In this document: piece after piece, positions 16,041-26,606 of the stretch | Numbering within the stretch: the stretch's first letter is position 1 | How the letters are laid out: each line of letters starts with the position of its first letter | NCBI RefSeq assembly: GCF_900114915.1 | Contig: NZ_FOUS01000006.1 | Span: 124,001 to 188,000, forward strand | DNA from: Bradyrhizobium sp. Rc3b | Lineage (GTDB): Bacteria; Pseudomonadota; Alphaproteobacteria; Rhizobiales; Xanthobacteraceae | Length of the DNA stretch: 64,000 nt | Direction of reading: 5' to 3' | The notes under the pieces: model-generated | The model's database searches: none | The model's input: only the letters and a program-made list of their open reading frames with translations | What the model was told of the DNA's origin: nothing | Program-made: the position numbers and the translations under genes

Positions 16041-17537
16041 CTACTCCCAGGACCATGTCGAGAAATCGTTCTCGTATTGCGGGACGTCCTTCCAGACGCC
16101 CTTCAGCTTCTTGGCTGTAATGGTGATCAGCTGCGGCTGATAGAGGTAGGCGGAGACGGCGTCGGTGGCCAGCATGCGCTGGGCGTCGCCGAGCAGTTTT
16201 GCGCGGGCGGCCTCCTCCGGCGTCGACACGATCTGCTTGTAGAGTGCGTTGAACTTCTCGTTGTTGTAGCCGAGGTAGTAATCCGGCTCGGTGATCTTCA
16301 CGAGATCGAACGGTTCGACATGGCTGACGATGGTGAGGTCGAAATTGTGCGGACCGTTGCCGGCGAACACCTGCGACAGCCATTGCGCCCATTCGACGTT
16401 CTCTATCTTGGCGACGATGCCGACCTTGGCGAGCTGGGCTGCGGCGATCTCGCCGCCCTGCCGCGCATAGGACGGCGGCGGCAGCTTGAGCGACAATTCG
16501 AGCGGCGTGGTGACGCCGGCTTCACTGAGCAGCTTCTTGGCCTTCTCGGGGTCGTAGGGATTGATGCCGGTGGTGTCGACATAGCCGAGCGCCCCCGGCA
16601 CATAGAAGCTACCGATCGGCGTGCCGAAGCCGTCGACGGCGCCGTCGATCATGGCCTTGCGGTCGATCGCGGCGAGGATGGCGCGGCGGACGCGGACGTC
16701 GTCCAGCGGCTTCTTGCGATGGTTGATCGCGACGATGGTCTTGGCCCTGGAGCCGCCGACCAGCACCGTGAAACGCGGATCGGCTTTGAACTGGGCCAGG
16801 GCGCGCGCCGCGGCGACGCGCGGGAACGCATCGACGTCGCCCGACAGCAGCGCCGCCACCTGCGCGGCCGGATCGGAGATGAAGCGGATCGTCACCTTCG
16901 AAAGCTTGATCGCCGAGGCGTTGCGATAATCGGCCCACTTATTCAGCGTGATCGAGGAGCCTTTGGCCCAGGCGCCGAGCTGATAGGGCCCGGTGCCGAC
17001 CGGCTGCGTCACGTTGGTCGGCGCGCTCTTCGGCTCGACGATCGAGCCGCCCGCCTGGCCGAGCAAGAACGGCAGGTTCGGCTCGGAATATTTCACCGTG
17101 ATCACGACCGTGTCGGCATCGGGCGCCTCGACCTTCTCGAAGGCCTGGTACAGGCTCTTGTCCTTGTTGGTGCTGGTCGGCGCGGCGTTGCGCTCGAACG
17201 AGAACTTCACCGCGGCGGAATCGAATGCCTCGCCGTTATGGAATTTGACGCCCTTGCGCAGCTTGAACGTATAGGTCTTCAGGTCCGGCGAAGCGGTCCA
17301 GCTCTCCGCCAGCAAGGGCGAAACGGAGCCGTCCTCGTTGATCTTGGTCAGGGTCTCGTAGATGTTGTAGAGCGTGACCTCGGCGATCGCGGCGGCGGCG
17401 GCGTTGGTCGGATCGAGCCCCGGCGGCTCCAGCGCCATGGCCATGACGACGCTGTCCTTCTTGCTCTGCGCCAGCACCGGCAGAGGCGCCGCGACCAGCG
17501 CGGCGGCAAATGCGACGATGGATAGTTTCCTGAACAT
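16041..17537 (-). CDS. Peptide/amide ABC importer, periplasmic binding protein (SBP_bac_5)
   Basis: 498 residues of the DppA/OppA family. Residues 1-23 are a Sec signal ending VLAQ. Family landmarks are LEPPGLDPTNA, 'LYNIYETLTKINEDGSVSP', 'KLRKGVKFHNGEAFDSAAV' and GTGPYQLGAW; the length is normal. It captures an oligopeptide or related solute in the periplasm for the DppBCDF-type complex encoded just upstream. It is the last gene of the operon, 56 bp after the second ATPase gene, which is unusual since binding-protein genes mostly come first. The substrate is not readable; the amidase at the operon head suggests amide-bearing compounds. Confidence 0.92.
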   Translation of the reverse strand: MFRKLSIVAFAAALVAAPLPVLAQSKKDSVVMAMALEPPGLDPTNAAAAAIAEVTLYNIYETLTKINEDGSVSPLLAESWTASPDLKTYTFKLRKGVKFHNGEAFDSAAVKFSFERNAAPTSTNKDKSLYQAFEKVEAPDADTVVITVKYSEPNLPFLLGQAGGSIVEPKSAPTNVTQPVGTGPYQLGAWAKGSSITLNKWADYRNASAIKLSKVTIRFISDPAAQVAALLSGDVDAFPRVAAARALAQFKADPRFTVLVGGSRAKTIVAINHRKKPLDDVRVRRAILAAIDRKAMIDGAVDGFGTPIGSFYVPGALGYVDTTGINPYDPEKAKKLLSEAGVTTPLELSLKLPPPSYARQGGEIAAAQLAKVGIVAKIENVEWAQWLSQVFAGNGPHNFDLTIVSHVEPFDLVKITEPDYYLGYNNEKFNALYKQIVSTPEEAARAKLLGDAQRMLATDAVSAYLYQPQLITITAKKLKGVWKDVPQYENDFSTWSWE

Positions 17538-17593
17538 CTCGTAACTCCCCGGCCTGCTGTCTTCGTGAGCCTACGCCAATCCTGCTCCGGACA

Positions 17594-18594
<1,001 letters not shown>

Positions 18595-18598
<4 letters not shown>

Positions 18599-19614
18599 GC
18601 GGACAGCGCTCCGACGTTTTCAGCCATGGAGACATCCGTCCTGATGCAACGCACGACGTGCCGGGGTCCGACGTCGACCATCGGCGGAAGCGCGGCGCGG
18701 CATTGATCGATCACGAGCGGACATCGGTCGGAGAACGTGCACCCCGCCGCCAGATCCGCAAGCTCCGGTACGGTGCCCGAAATCGTCTTCAGCCGCGTCC
18801 CCTTGCGCGCGCCGAGCTTCGGCCGGGCGCGGAACAGGCCCTGCGTATAGGGATGCCCCATGCGGCGGAACACCTCGTCGGTCGGCCCGCTCTCGACGAC
18901 GGTGCCGCCATACATCACCATCATGCGCTGCACGTTCTCGGCGATGACGCCGAGATCGTGCGAGATCAGGATCATCGACATGCCGCGCTCCTCGACGAGA
19001 TCAGCGATGAGGTCGAGGATCTGGCCCTGGATGGTGACGTCGAGCGCGGTGGTCGGCTCGTCCGCGATCAAGAGATCAGGCTCGCAGGCGAGCGCCATCG
19101 CGATGGTGATGCGTTGGCGCTGGCCGCCGGAAAACTGGTGCGGATAGGCGTCGACCCGCCGCGCCGGATCGGGCAGTCCGACGCGATCGAGCAAGGCGAT
19201 GGCTTCTTTGCGCGCCTGCGCCGCCGAATGCTTCTTGTGCCGTCGCAGCGGCTCGGCGACCTGATGCCCGATCGTATGCATTGGATTGAGCGCGGTCATC
19301 GGCTCCTGGAAGATCATGCTGATGCGGTTGCCGCGCAGGCGGCAGTAATCGGCATCCGATAAGCCCGCGAGCTCGTTGCCGTCGAGCTTGATGCTGCCGG
19401 TGACGCGTGCGCTATCAGGCAGCAGGCCCATCAGCGACATCGCGGTGACCGACTTGCCGCAGCCGGACTCGCCGACCAGCCCGAGCGTCTCGCCGCGCTT
19501 CAGGGAGAAGCTGACGCCGCGCACGGCCTGTGCCGGCCCGCGGCTGGTGTTGAGGCGGACACCGAGATTGTCGACCTCGATCAGCGGCATGGTGGAGCGC
19601 TCGCCCATCGTCAT
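18595..19614 (-). CDS. Peptide importer ATPase (DppD/OppD type)
   Basis: 339 residues. Walker A GESGCGKS at 48-55, signature FSGGQRQRITIAMAL, Walker B LLIADEPTTALD, and the C-terminal extension 'AAGCTFSDRCPLVIDQCRAALPP' with three or four Cys as in OppD/DppD. ATG 19614 overlaps the permease stop by 4 bp; a later ATG (19590, MPLIEV) also fits the family start, so the N-terminus is uncertain by eight residues. It is the partner of the DppF-type subunit. Confidence 0.94.
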
Positions 19615-20504
19615 CGCTCCCGTGCCAGTCGGGGATCGAGCAGGTCGCGCAATCCGTCACCGAGAAGATTGAGGCCCAGCACCGCGATCGCGATCGCAGC
19701 GCCCGGATAGACCGCGAGCATCGGCGACTGGAACAGCAGCGTCTGCGCATCGTTCAGCATCCGTCCCCAGGACGGCTGTGGCGGCTGCGTGCCGAGACCG
19801 AGATAGGACAAAGCGGCTTCAGCCAGGATGGCGAGCGCGAACTGGATGGTGACCTGCACGATCAGGATCGACAGAATATTCGGCAGTACATGCTCGATGG
19901 TGATGCGGAAGGCGCCCTTGCCTGCGGCGCGCGCGGCCAGCACGAATTCGCGCGCCCAGATCGCGTTGGCGGAGCCGCGCGTCAGCCGGGTCAGCGTCGG
20001 GATCTGGAAGATGCCGATCGCGACGATCGAGGTCACCATCCCCGGCCCCACCACCGCGGCGAGCATGATCGCGGACAGCACCGCCGGAAAGGCGAAGGTG
20101 AAGTCGGAGAAGCGCATGATGATCTCTTCGGTCCAGCCGCGCCGGGCCGAGGCGATCAGGCCGAGCGTGACCCCGAAGCTGAGACCGATGCTGACGGCGA
20201 TGACGCCGACCATGATGGTGGCGCGGGCGCCGGCGAGCAGCAGCGAGACGATGTCGCGGCCGAAGGAATCGGTGCCGAGCCAGTGCGCCGCCGATGGCGG
20301 CCGCAGCTTCGAGGCGATGTCGATCTCGTAAGGAGACCATGGCGTCCACACCAGCGAAAGCAGCGCCGAGGCGAGCACCAGAAGGCTTAGCGAACCGCCG
20401 AGCACGAAGCTGCGATGGCGCAGCGCGCGGCCCCAGAAGGTCTTGGCCGGTACGCGGCGCGCCGCGACCGGCGCGTCAACCGGAGTGGTTAGGGGCGCGC
20501 TCAC
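19611..20504 (-). CDS. Peptide importer permease (DppC type)
   Basis: 297 residues with about six transmembrane helices. The N-terminal 'DSFGRDIVSLLLAGARATI' stretch is diagnostic of DppC/OppC. The EAA loop 'FVLAARAAGKGAFRITIEH' couples to the ATPases. I chose GTG 20504 because it overlaps the dppB-like stop as GTGA and starts directly at the family N-terminus; the frame stays open further upstream but reads through the preceding gene in another frame. It sits in the inner membrane and pairs with the DppB-type permease. Confidence 0.92.
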   Translation of the reverse strand: MSAPLTTPVDAPVAARRVPAKTFWGRALRHRSFVLGGSLSLLVLASALLSLVWTPWSPYEIDIASKLRPPSAAHWLGTDSFGRDIVSLLLAGARATIMVGVIAVSIGLSFGVTLGLIASARRGWTEEIIMRFSDFTFAFPAVLSAIMLAAVVGPGMVTSIVAIGIFQIPTLTRLTRGSANAIWAREFVLAARAAGKGAFRITIEHVLPNILSILIVQVTIQFALAILAEAALSYLGLGTQPPQPSWGRMLNDAQTLLFQSPMLAVYPGAAIAIAVLGLNLLGDGLRDLLDPRLARER

Positions 20505-21451
20505 AGGTCGTGGACCTTGATGCGGGGATCGATGAAGGCATAGAGCACGTCGACCACGAAATTGACGATGACGACCATGGTCGCCAGCAGCATCACGCAA
20601 TTGCGCACCACGATCAGGTCGCGGTTGGCGATCGACTGGAAGATCAGGCGGCCGAGGCCCGGCAGATAGAACACGTTCTCGATCACGATGGTGCCGGCGA
20701 GCAGATTGGCGAATTGCAGCCCCATCACCGTCATGACGGGGATCATGGCATTGCGCAGCACGTGGCTCCACAGCACCTCGCGCTTGCCGAGCCCCTTCGC
20801 GCGCGCCGTTCGAACAAAATCCTCGCGCAGCACTTCCAGCATGGCCGAGCGCGTGACGCGCGCAAGGATCGCAGCCTGCACCACCGCGAGCGAGATCGCC
20901 GGCAGCAGCAGCGACTTGACGCCGAGCCAGATGCCATCCTCCCAGCCGGAAAATCCCCCCGCCGAGAGCCATTGCAGCCGCACCGCGAACAGGAGCACCA
21001 AGAGGATCGCAAACCAGAAATTCGGCAGCGCGATGCCAACCTGCGTCAGCGACATCACGCCGACGTCGCCGAGCTTGTTGTGATTGGCGGCGGTATAGAT
21101 GCCGGCCGAGAGTGCCAGCGTCACCGTGATCGTCATGGCCATGATCGCGAGCGGAATGGTCAGCACCAGCCGCTCAGCGATCAGGCTGGCGACCGGCGTG
21201 CCGTAGACATAGGAGTTGCCGAGATCGCCGACGAGGAGGCCCTTGATCCATTGCAAATAGCGAACCGCCAGCGGCTGGTCGAGCCCAAGCTTGACGGTGA
21301 GCGCGCGGACCGCATCCGGCGAGGCATCTGCGCCCATCAGCATCTGCGCGGCGTTGCCGGGAAGCGCGTCCAGCACCAGGAAAATGATCAGGGATGCGCC
21401 GACCAGGGTCGCCAGCAAGGTCAACAGACGTCGGAGGAGAAATACGCTCAT
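20501..21451 (-). CDS. Peptide importer permease (DppB type)
   Basis: 316 residues, about six transmembrane helices, with N-terminal 'MSVFLLRRLLTLLATLVG' and LVLDALPGNAA as in DppB. The EAA motif is 'EDFVRTARAKGLGKREVLWSH'-like at about 205-225. ATG 21451 has a typical start; an in-frame TTG at 21511 would add a charged, unlikely leader. It is 84 bp downstream of the amidase gene and overlaps the DppC-type gene. Confidence 0.93.
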   Translation of the reverse strand: MSVFLLRRLLTLLATLVGASLIIFLVLDALPGNAAQMLMGADASPDAVRALTVKLGLDQPLAVRYLQWIKGLLVGDLGNSYVYGTPVASLIAERLVLTIPLAIMAMTITVTLALSAGIYTAANHNKLGDVGVMSLTQVGIALPNFWFAILLVLLFAVRLQWLSAGGFSGWEDGIWLGVKSLLLPAISLAVVQAAILARVTRSAMLEVLREDFVRTARAKGLGKREVLWSHVLRNAMIPVMTVMGLQFANLLAGTIVIENVFYLPGLGRLIFQSIANRDLIVVRNCVMLLATMVVIVNFVVDVLYAFIDPRIKVHDL

Positions 21452-21535
21452 GCGCGCTCGGCTTCGGGGCTCAGCTGCGGCACGATCAACATGTCCGGGC
21501 GGTTGAGGCAAGCCTTTTGCTGCATGCCCATCTCC

Positions 21536-22957
21536 TCAAGCCGGCCAGCGGGACAGAAGGTCGCTTGAAGCCTCGAACAGCGCGCTGACGCGCAGCAATT
21601 CCGCATCGGCGCGGAAGCGACCGACGAGCTGAAGCCCGATCGGCAGGCCGTCTCGGCCAAAGCCAGAGGGCAGGCTGACGGCGGGATGGCCGGTCATGTT
21701 GAATGGCATGGTCCAGGGGAACCAGTGCGGCCGGACACTGTCGAAATGCGCTCCGTCGATCTCGATGGAGCCGAACAAATCCTGCTTGATCGGCAGCGCG
21801 GTGCGCGTGAGCGTCGGCATCGCCAGGAAGTGTGCGCGCGCAAGCAGCGATTGCACGCGGCGGAACAGCGCGGTACGCGCGAACATCGCCTCCTGATAGT
21901 CGACGCCGCTGACCTCGGTCGCGAGCGCGAGCTGCTTGAGGAAGGCCTCGCTCAGCTCGTCCTTGTGGTCGGCTGCGAGTTTTGCAAAGCGCGTGCGCCA
22001 GACCGTGTGGTTGATGGCGCGCCAGATCGGCTCGATGTCGAAACCGTCACCGGAAAATTCCTCGAGCTCGGCGCCGAGCCCCGCCAGCCGGTCGAGGCTC
22101 GCCTTGAAGCTGGCTGCGACCTCGGCGGACACCGGACGGCCGGGCGGCGTCAGGCAGTACAGGATCCGCTGCCCGCGCAGATCGCCGCGCGGCGCGGCCG
22201 TGCCGATGAAATCGGGCACCCGGACGCCGATCGACCAGGGGTCGCAAGCATCCTCGCCTGCCATCGCCTGCATCATCAGCGCGGTGTCGGCGACGGTGCG
22301 GGTGGTCGGCGTGACGTAGGTCTGGTTGCCGAACGCATCGAGCGCCTGACTATGGGGGATGACTCCGTTGCTCTGCTTTAAGCCCACCACGCCGTTGCAG
22401 GCGGCGGGAATTCGCGTCGAGCCGCCGCCGTCGGTCGCGATCGCGAGCGGCGCGATGCCGCTGGCGACGGCGACGGCCGCGCCGCCGCTGGAGCCGCCGG
22501 AAGACCGGCACCGATCCCACGCATTGCGGGTGCGGCCGAACAAAGGTGAATCGGTCAGGCACTTGCTGCCGAATTCCGGCGTCGTGGTCTTGCCGATCAG
22601 GATCGCGCCTTCGGCGCGCAGCCGCGCCACCGCGACGGCATCCTCGTTCGGCACATTGTCCTTGTAGGGAACGGCGCCGAAGGTGGTCTTGACGCCCTTG
22701 GTGTTGACGATGTCCTTGACGGTGACGGGGATGCCGTGGAGCAGACCGAGCGGCTCGCCGGCCATCATTTTGCGCTCGGCGACGCGCGCCTGCGCCATCG
22801 CCTCGTCGCCGGAGAGCGTGATGAAGCAGTTCAACTCGGACTGGAGCGCCTCGGCGCGCGCGAGCACGGCACTGACGATCTCGACGGGCGAAATCCGCTT
22901 TTCGGCGATGAGGCCGCGCAGCTCGGTTGCGGACAGGAGACAGGGATCGCCGTTCAT
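21536..22957 (-). CDS. Amidase signature (AS) family hydrolase
   Basis: 473 residues. The Ser-cisSer-Lys triad is readable: Lys81 in GIPVTVKDI, cis-Ser156 in SGGSSGG, nucleophile Ser180 in ATDGGGSTRIPA. The substrate pocket and the C-terminal 'GLPIGLQLVGRFRADAELL' are family typical. It hydrolyses a C-N amide bond to carboxylate plus ammonia or amine in the cytosol. The ATG at 22957 is chosen over a longer open frame that would run through the divergent LysR gene; a GTG three codons upstream is possible. It heads the operon for the peptide/amide importer, which suggests that the imported compound is its substrate. Annotated relatives include indoleacetamide and Glu-tRNA-type amidases, but I cannot assign one. 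Confidence 0.92.
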   Translation of the reverse strand: MNGDPCLLSATELRGLIAEKRISPVEIVSAVLARAEALQSELNCFITLSGDEAMAQARVAERKMMAGEPLGLLHGIPVTVKDIVNTKGVKTTFGAVPYKDNVPNEDAVAVARLRAEGAILIGKTTTPEFGSKCLTDSPLFGRTRNAWDRCRSSGGSSGGAAVAVASGIAPLAIATDGGGSTRIPAACNGVVGLKQSNGVIPHSQALDAFGNQTYVTPTTRTVADTALMMQAMAGEDACDPWSIGVRVPDFIGTAAPRGDLRGQRILYCLTPPGRPVSAEVAASFKASLDRLAGLGAELEEFSGDGFDIEPIWRAINHTVWRTRFAKLAADHKDELSEAFLKQLALATEVSGVDYQEAMFARTALFRRVQSLLARAHFLAMPTLTRTALPIKQDLFGSIEIDGAHFDSVRPHWFPWTMPFNMTGHPAVSLPSGFGRDGLPIGLQLVGRFRADAELLRVSALFEASSDLLSRWPA

Positions 22958-23064
22958 CGTCGTCACATCACGCTCCGAGGCGGGCCGCCGTTGGCCCAAA
23001 GCATTGACAGCGAGAATGACAGTTTTGTTAACTCGCCGTCCAATACGATTTTGATGGCCAACCC

Positions 23065-23079
23065 ATACGTTTTCGGTAT
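23065..23079. promoter_or_regulatory. LysR-type box ATAC-N7-GTAT
   Basis: A perfect dyad ATAC-GTTTTCG-GTAT with the T-N11-A core of LysR-regulator sites. It lies in the 126-bp gap between the amidase start and the LysR gene, touching the LysR start. A TTGACA (23004-23009) lies further upstream and could be a -35. Confidence 0.55.
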
Positions 23080-23083
23080 GCCA

Positions 23084-23971
23084 ATGGATCTTCGCCGCCT
23101 CCGCTATTTCGTCGCCGTCGCCGAGACACGCAGCGTCGGCAAGGCCGCCGAGCGGCTGCGGATGGCTCAGCCTCCGCTGTCCGTCCAGATCCGCAAGCTC
23201 GAGGCCGAGATCGGTGCGCCGCTGTTCCGCCGAGGCACCCGCGGCATGGACCTGACCGAGGCAGGCCAGGCGCTGCTGGCGCGTGCGAGCGAAGCTCTGG
23301 CGCTGGCCGTCGACGGCGCCGAAGCTGCGCGCGCGGTCGCCGCCGGCAAGCGCGGGCGGCTCTCGGTCGGCTACATGTTCGTACTGGCGAATGCGATGCT
23401 GCCGCGGCTCATCCCGGAGCTGCGGCGGTCCATTCCCGGCGTCGATCTCGACTTTGCCGAGCTCAGCGCATCGACGCGCGAGGCCAGGCTGCTTGACCGC
23501 AGCGTCACGGTTGCGCTGTGCATGCCGGCCATCAACCATCCTGAGATCCAGGTGGCTCGGATCGGTGCGCAGCCATTCATGCTGGCAGTGCCGATCCGCT
23601 CGCCGCTCGCGCGTCTCGGCGCCGTGCCGATGGCGCGGTTGCAGGGCCGTCCGCTGATCGCGTTGCCGCCTCCGGAGCAAGATCCCGCCTCCTCCGCGGT
23701 CGCAGCCCTGCTGCGACGACATCAGATCGTGATGCCGATCGCGAGTCGTGTGGAGACGGTGCATTCGGCGATGAGCCTGGTTCTCGCCGGCGAAGGTCTT
23801 GCGATCGTGCCGGCCTGCGCCCAGCTCGGCGCGCCACGCGGCATCGTGTTCAGGCCGCTGCGCGATGCCGCCGATTCCATCGACATCGCGGTGTGCTGGC
23901 GGAGGGATTCCCAGAGCCCGCTGATCTCAAGGTTCATAAAATGCGCCGAGAAGGCCGTTGCGCGGATGTGA
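23084..23971 (+). CDS. LysR-family transcriptional regulator of the amidase/peptide operon
   Basis: 295 residues. The N-terminal HTH starts 'MDLRRLRYFVAVAETRSVGK' and contains AERLRMAQPPLSVQIRKLE, followed by an effector domain from about 92. It belongs to the CatR/BenM-like subgroup (short 'MAQPPLS' recognition helix). ATG 23084 is the family start; ATG 23078 two codons earlier is possible but overlaps the operator dyad. It is divergent from the amidase-importer operon and is probably its regulator. It converges on the PfkB kinase gene with only 7 bp between stops. Confidence 0.92.
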   Translation: MDLRRLRYFVAVAETRSVGKAAERLRMAQPPLSVQIRKLEAEIGAPLFRRGTRGMDLTEAGQALLARASEALALAVDGAEAARAVAAGKRGRLSVGYMFVLANAMLPRLIPELRRSIPGVDLDFAELSASTREARLLDRSVTVALCMPAINHPEIQVARIGAQPFMLAVPIRSPLARLGAVPMARLQGRPLIALPPPEQDPASSAVAALLRRHQIVMPIASRVETVHSAMSLVLAGEGLAIVPACAQLGAPRGIVFRPLRDAADSIDIAVCWRRDSQSPLISRFIKCAEKAVARM

Positions 23972-23978
23972 GGCGGCG

Positions 23979-24914
23979 CTACCAGCTCCAATTGATCTCA
24001 TGGCTCCAGGGCGGATCGGCGCCCGGACGGGTGCAGGTCAGGCCGGCGCAATTGGCGGCAAAGGACAGGGCCAGGCGGAGCTCGACGGCGCTGATGTCCT
24101 TCAATGCTTGCCGGGCGAGCCTCCCCTGCTTGTGCAGGGCAAAGAGCAGCGCCGCCTGAAAACTGTCGCCCGCGCCGATCGTGTCGGCGACTTCGACCTT
24201 GGGCGCGGCGACCTCGATCTGCCCTGCCCCCGCGTGCCATGCGATCGCGCCGTTGTTGCCGCGGGTGATGACGACGAGGCCCGTGCCCTGCCCGAGCAGC
24301 ATGCTCGCGCGTTGCGGATACGGCTCGTCGCCGAAGAGATAGGCGAAGTCGACGTCGGACATTTTGATGAGATCGGCGCGGCCAGCGAACTCGGCCATGC
24401 GCGCCAGATAAGCCGGCTTGTCCTTGACCAGATTGGGCCGGCAGTTCGGATCGAAGGAGATTGTCGATGACGCCCGCGCGTCCGCGATCAGGGCGCTGGT
24501 CTCCGCCGCGCCCTGGTCGTTGACGAGTGTGGTCGAGCCGACATGAACGGCGTCAACATGCGCGAACGGAATCGTCCCGCGCCGGTAGGTCCAGTTCCGA
24601 GTCGCGGTTCCGGCGTCGTAGAAGGCGTAATGCGACTCGCCCGCGACGATGCGGACGAAAGCGAGCGTGGTCTGGTGATCACTGCGGGTGGCGAGATTGA
24701 GGTCGACGTTGGAGGCCGCCGCATGATCTGCAATCATCCGCCCGAACAAATCGGTCGAGATGCCGCCGACGAATCCAGTGGGTGCGCCCAGCCGGGCCAT
24801 GCCGATGGCGACGTTGAGACAGGAGCCGCCGACCGCCGGCATCACCGCCTCGCGTCCTTGCGCATTTCCCGTCGGCACGAAATCGATCAGCGCATCGCCG
24901 CAGGCAATCAGCAT
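23979..24914 (-). CDS. PfkB-family sugar kinase (fructokinase-like)
   Basis: 311 residues with the ribokinase fold. N-terminal 'GDALIDFVPTG', 'GGSCLNVAIGMARLGAP' (first PfkB signature), and second signature VADTIGAGDSFQAALL with catalytic Asp in GAGD. This set is typical of bacterial fructokinases: ATP phosphorylates fructose, or another ketose, at the primary hydroxyl. ATG 24914 has a GAAGGA ribosome site; an in-frame TTG at 24923 overlaps the previous stop and is the alternative. It is the last gene of the polyol operon, where it may phosphorylate the ketose made by the dehydrogenase. The Cys- and Pro-rich C-terminus is slightly extended. Confidence 0.88.
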   Translation of the reverse strand: MLIACGDALIDFVPTGNAQGREAVMPAVGGSCLNVAIGMARLGAPTGFVGGISTDLFGRMIADHAAASNVDLNLATRSDHQTTLAFVRIVAGESHYAFYDAGTATRNWTYRRGTIPFAHVDAVHVGSTTLVNDQGAAETSALIADARASSTISFDPNCRPNLVKDKPAYLARMAEFAGRADLIKMSDVDFAYLFGDEPYPQRASMLLGQGTGLVVITRGNNGAIAWHAGAGQIEVAAPKVEVADTIGAGDSFQAALLFALHKQGRLARQALKDISAVELRLALSFAANCAGLTCTRPGADPPWSHEINWSW

Positions 24915-24919
24915 GTCCT

Positions 24920-26566
24920 TCAACCTCTCGCGATGTCGGCCATCGCCGCGCGGCTGCCGCGATCGACGTCGCGCAGGAGCTTATAGACCTCGCGCTTGCG
25001 GGCGTGAAACGCGGCCATGTCGGGCGCAGTCGGCTCGCTCTTCCGTCCCAGCGCCGACATTTTTGCCATGGTCTCGCCGATCGAGGCATAGGCGCCGCCG
25101 GCCACCGCCCCCAGCATCGCAGCCCCCAGGAGCACCGGCTCCCTGGTCTGCGGCAGCGCGACGGTGAGGTCCGTCGTATCCGCCATGATCTGCCGCACCA
25201 ACGGGCTGCGGCTCGCACCGCCCCCCATGATCATGATACTGGAGCGAACGCCATGCGCGGCAAATGCCTCGATCACCTCGGCGAGCCCATAAGCGAGTCC
25301 GCACAGGCCGGCGACGAACAGCCGCTCCATCGCGGCGATGTCGGTGTCGAGATCGAGGCCCGCGATCACCGCGCGCGTATCGGGGTCGGCGTACGGCGAG
25401 CGGTTGCCGATAAATTCGGGCAGAACATGGATGTCACGGGCGAGCAGCGCGGCACGGCTGGCGCTGCCTGCGCGCGCGATGATACGGCGCTCGAGGAAGT
25501 CGATGAGGTCGAGACCCTCGCTGCGCGCCGCCGCGCTCGCCTCGGTATGGCCGGGATGCGATTTGAGGAGATGGTCGATTGCCGCGCCCGCGGCCGACTG
25601 GCCGCCCTCGTTAAGCCAGAAATCAGGAACCATGCCGGAGTAATAAGGTCCCCACACGCCGGGCACGAAGCACGGCTCTGTCGTCGTCGCCATGATGCAG
25701 GCCGACGTTCCCATGATGTAGGCAAGCCGGTCACTGACATCGCTCGCCCCGCCCGATCCGTCGCGGCCGCCGATCGCACCGATGCCGCCGGCATGCGCAT
25801 CGATCAGCGACGCGCCGACCGGTATGCCCGGCGACAAGCCGAGCTCGGCAGCGGCCGTGGCGGTGAGCCCCGCGCCGAGCCGCGTGCCGGGGGCGACGAT
25901 CTCGGTGCCGATGCGGGCGTATTTCTCGTTGACGAAGTCGGACAGGCCAATGCGCTTGAAGAATTGCGCGCTCCAGCCGCCGCCGTCATGGGCGAGATAG
26001 TTCCATTTGCAGGTGACGGTGCAGGTCGAGCGCTGGAGCGATCCCGTCGCGCGCCAGGTCAGATAATCCGCGAGGTCGAAGAAGTGACCGGCGGCGTCGA
26101 AGCTCGCGCGCAGATGCCGCTTCAGCCATAATAACTTCGGCATCTCCATCTCGGGCGAGATCGAGCCGCCGACATAGCGCAGCACGGCGTCCTCAGTCTC
26201 GTTGATCAGCCGCGCCTCGGCGATGGCGCGATGATCCATCCAGACGATGACATTGCGTTGCTTGTCGCCGGATGCACTGACGGTGAGCGGCTCGCCCTGC
26301 CGGCCGAGGACAACCAGCGAACACGTCGCGTCGAAACCGATGCCACCGACACTGTCGGGCGCGATGGCGGCTTCCGCCATTGCACCCCGCACCGACGTCG
26401 CGCAGGCCTCCCAGATGTCCTGGGACGATTGCTCGACGATATCGCCGGCCTCATGCCAGATCCGGATCGGATGCCGGGCGGAGGCCAAAAGCGTGCCGGC
26501 CTCGTCAAACACTCCGGCCCGCGTGCTGGTGGTCCCCACGTCGACGCCGATATACGCTCGCGGCAT
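24920..26566 (-). CDS. FGGY-family pentulose kinase (D-ribulokinase-like)
   Basis: 548 residues, longer than xylulokinases (about 480-500) and matching the FGGY pentulose-kinase subfamily. N-terminal phosphate motif 'GVDVGTTSTRAGVFDEAG'; 'NVIVWMDHRAIAEA' about residue 115; the active-site region 'GASLIDAHAGGIGAIGG'; C-terminal GGGASRSPLVRQIMADTT and 'LLGAAMLGAVAGGAY'. It phosphorylates a ketopentose with ATP in the cytosol. ATG 26566 is chosen because it begins at the family start; an earlier start (26629) would overlap the dehydrogenase gene. It lies between the SDR dehydrogenase and PfkB kinase, so the polyol operon has two kinases for two product types, an inference from gene order. Confidence 0.9.
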   Translation of the reverse strand: MPRAYIGVDVGTTSTRAGVFDEAGTLLASARHPIRIWHEAGDIVEQSSQDIWEACATSVRGAMAEAAIAPDSVGGIGFDATCSLVVLGRQGEPLTVSASGDKQRNVIVWMDHRAIAEARLINETEDAVLRYVGGSISPEMEMPKLLWLKRHLRASFDAAGHFFDLADYLTWRATGSLQRSTCTVTCKWNYLAHDGGGWSAQFFKRIGLSDFVNEKYARIGTEIVAPGTRLGAGLTATAAAELGLSPGIPVGASLIDAHAGGIGAIGGRDGSGGASDVSDRLAYIMGTSACIMATTTEPCFVPGVWGPYYSGMVPDFWLNEGGQSAAGAAIDHLLKSHPGHTEASAAARSEGLDLIDFLERRIIARAGSASRAALLARDIHVLPEFIGNRSPYADPDTRAVIAGLDLDTDIAAMERLFVAGLCGLAYGLAEVIEAFAAHGVRSSIMIMGGGASRSPLVRQIMADTTDLTVALPQTREPVLLGAAMLGAVAGGAYASIGETMAKMSALGRKSEPTAPDMAAFHARKREVYKLLRDVDRGSRAAMADIARG

Positions 26567-26606
26567 TGTCGCTCCCGGTCGCTTTCCGTCAGCTTTGACG
26601 GTGAAC

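Noticed and set aside
15580..16140. Plus-strand open frame of 186 codons
   Set aside because: It overlaps the end of the peptide-binding-protein gene on the other strand and is rich in Arg and Pro in low-complexity order.
19611..20972. Long 453-codon version of the DppC-type permease
   Set aside because: Its first 156 codons are antisense-like extension through the dppB-type gene; the GTG at 20504 with GTGA overlap fits the family start.
21536..23764. 742-codon version of the amidase
   Set aside because: The first 269 codons are antisense to the divergent LysR gene and carry no amidase sequence.
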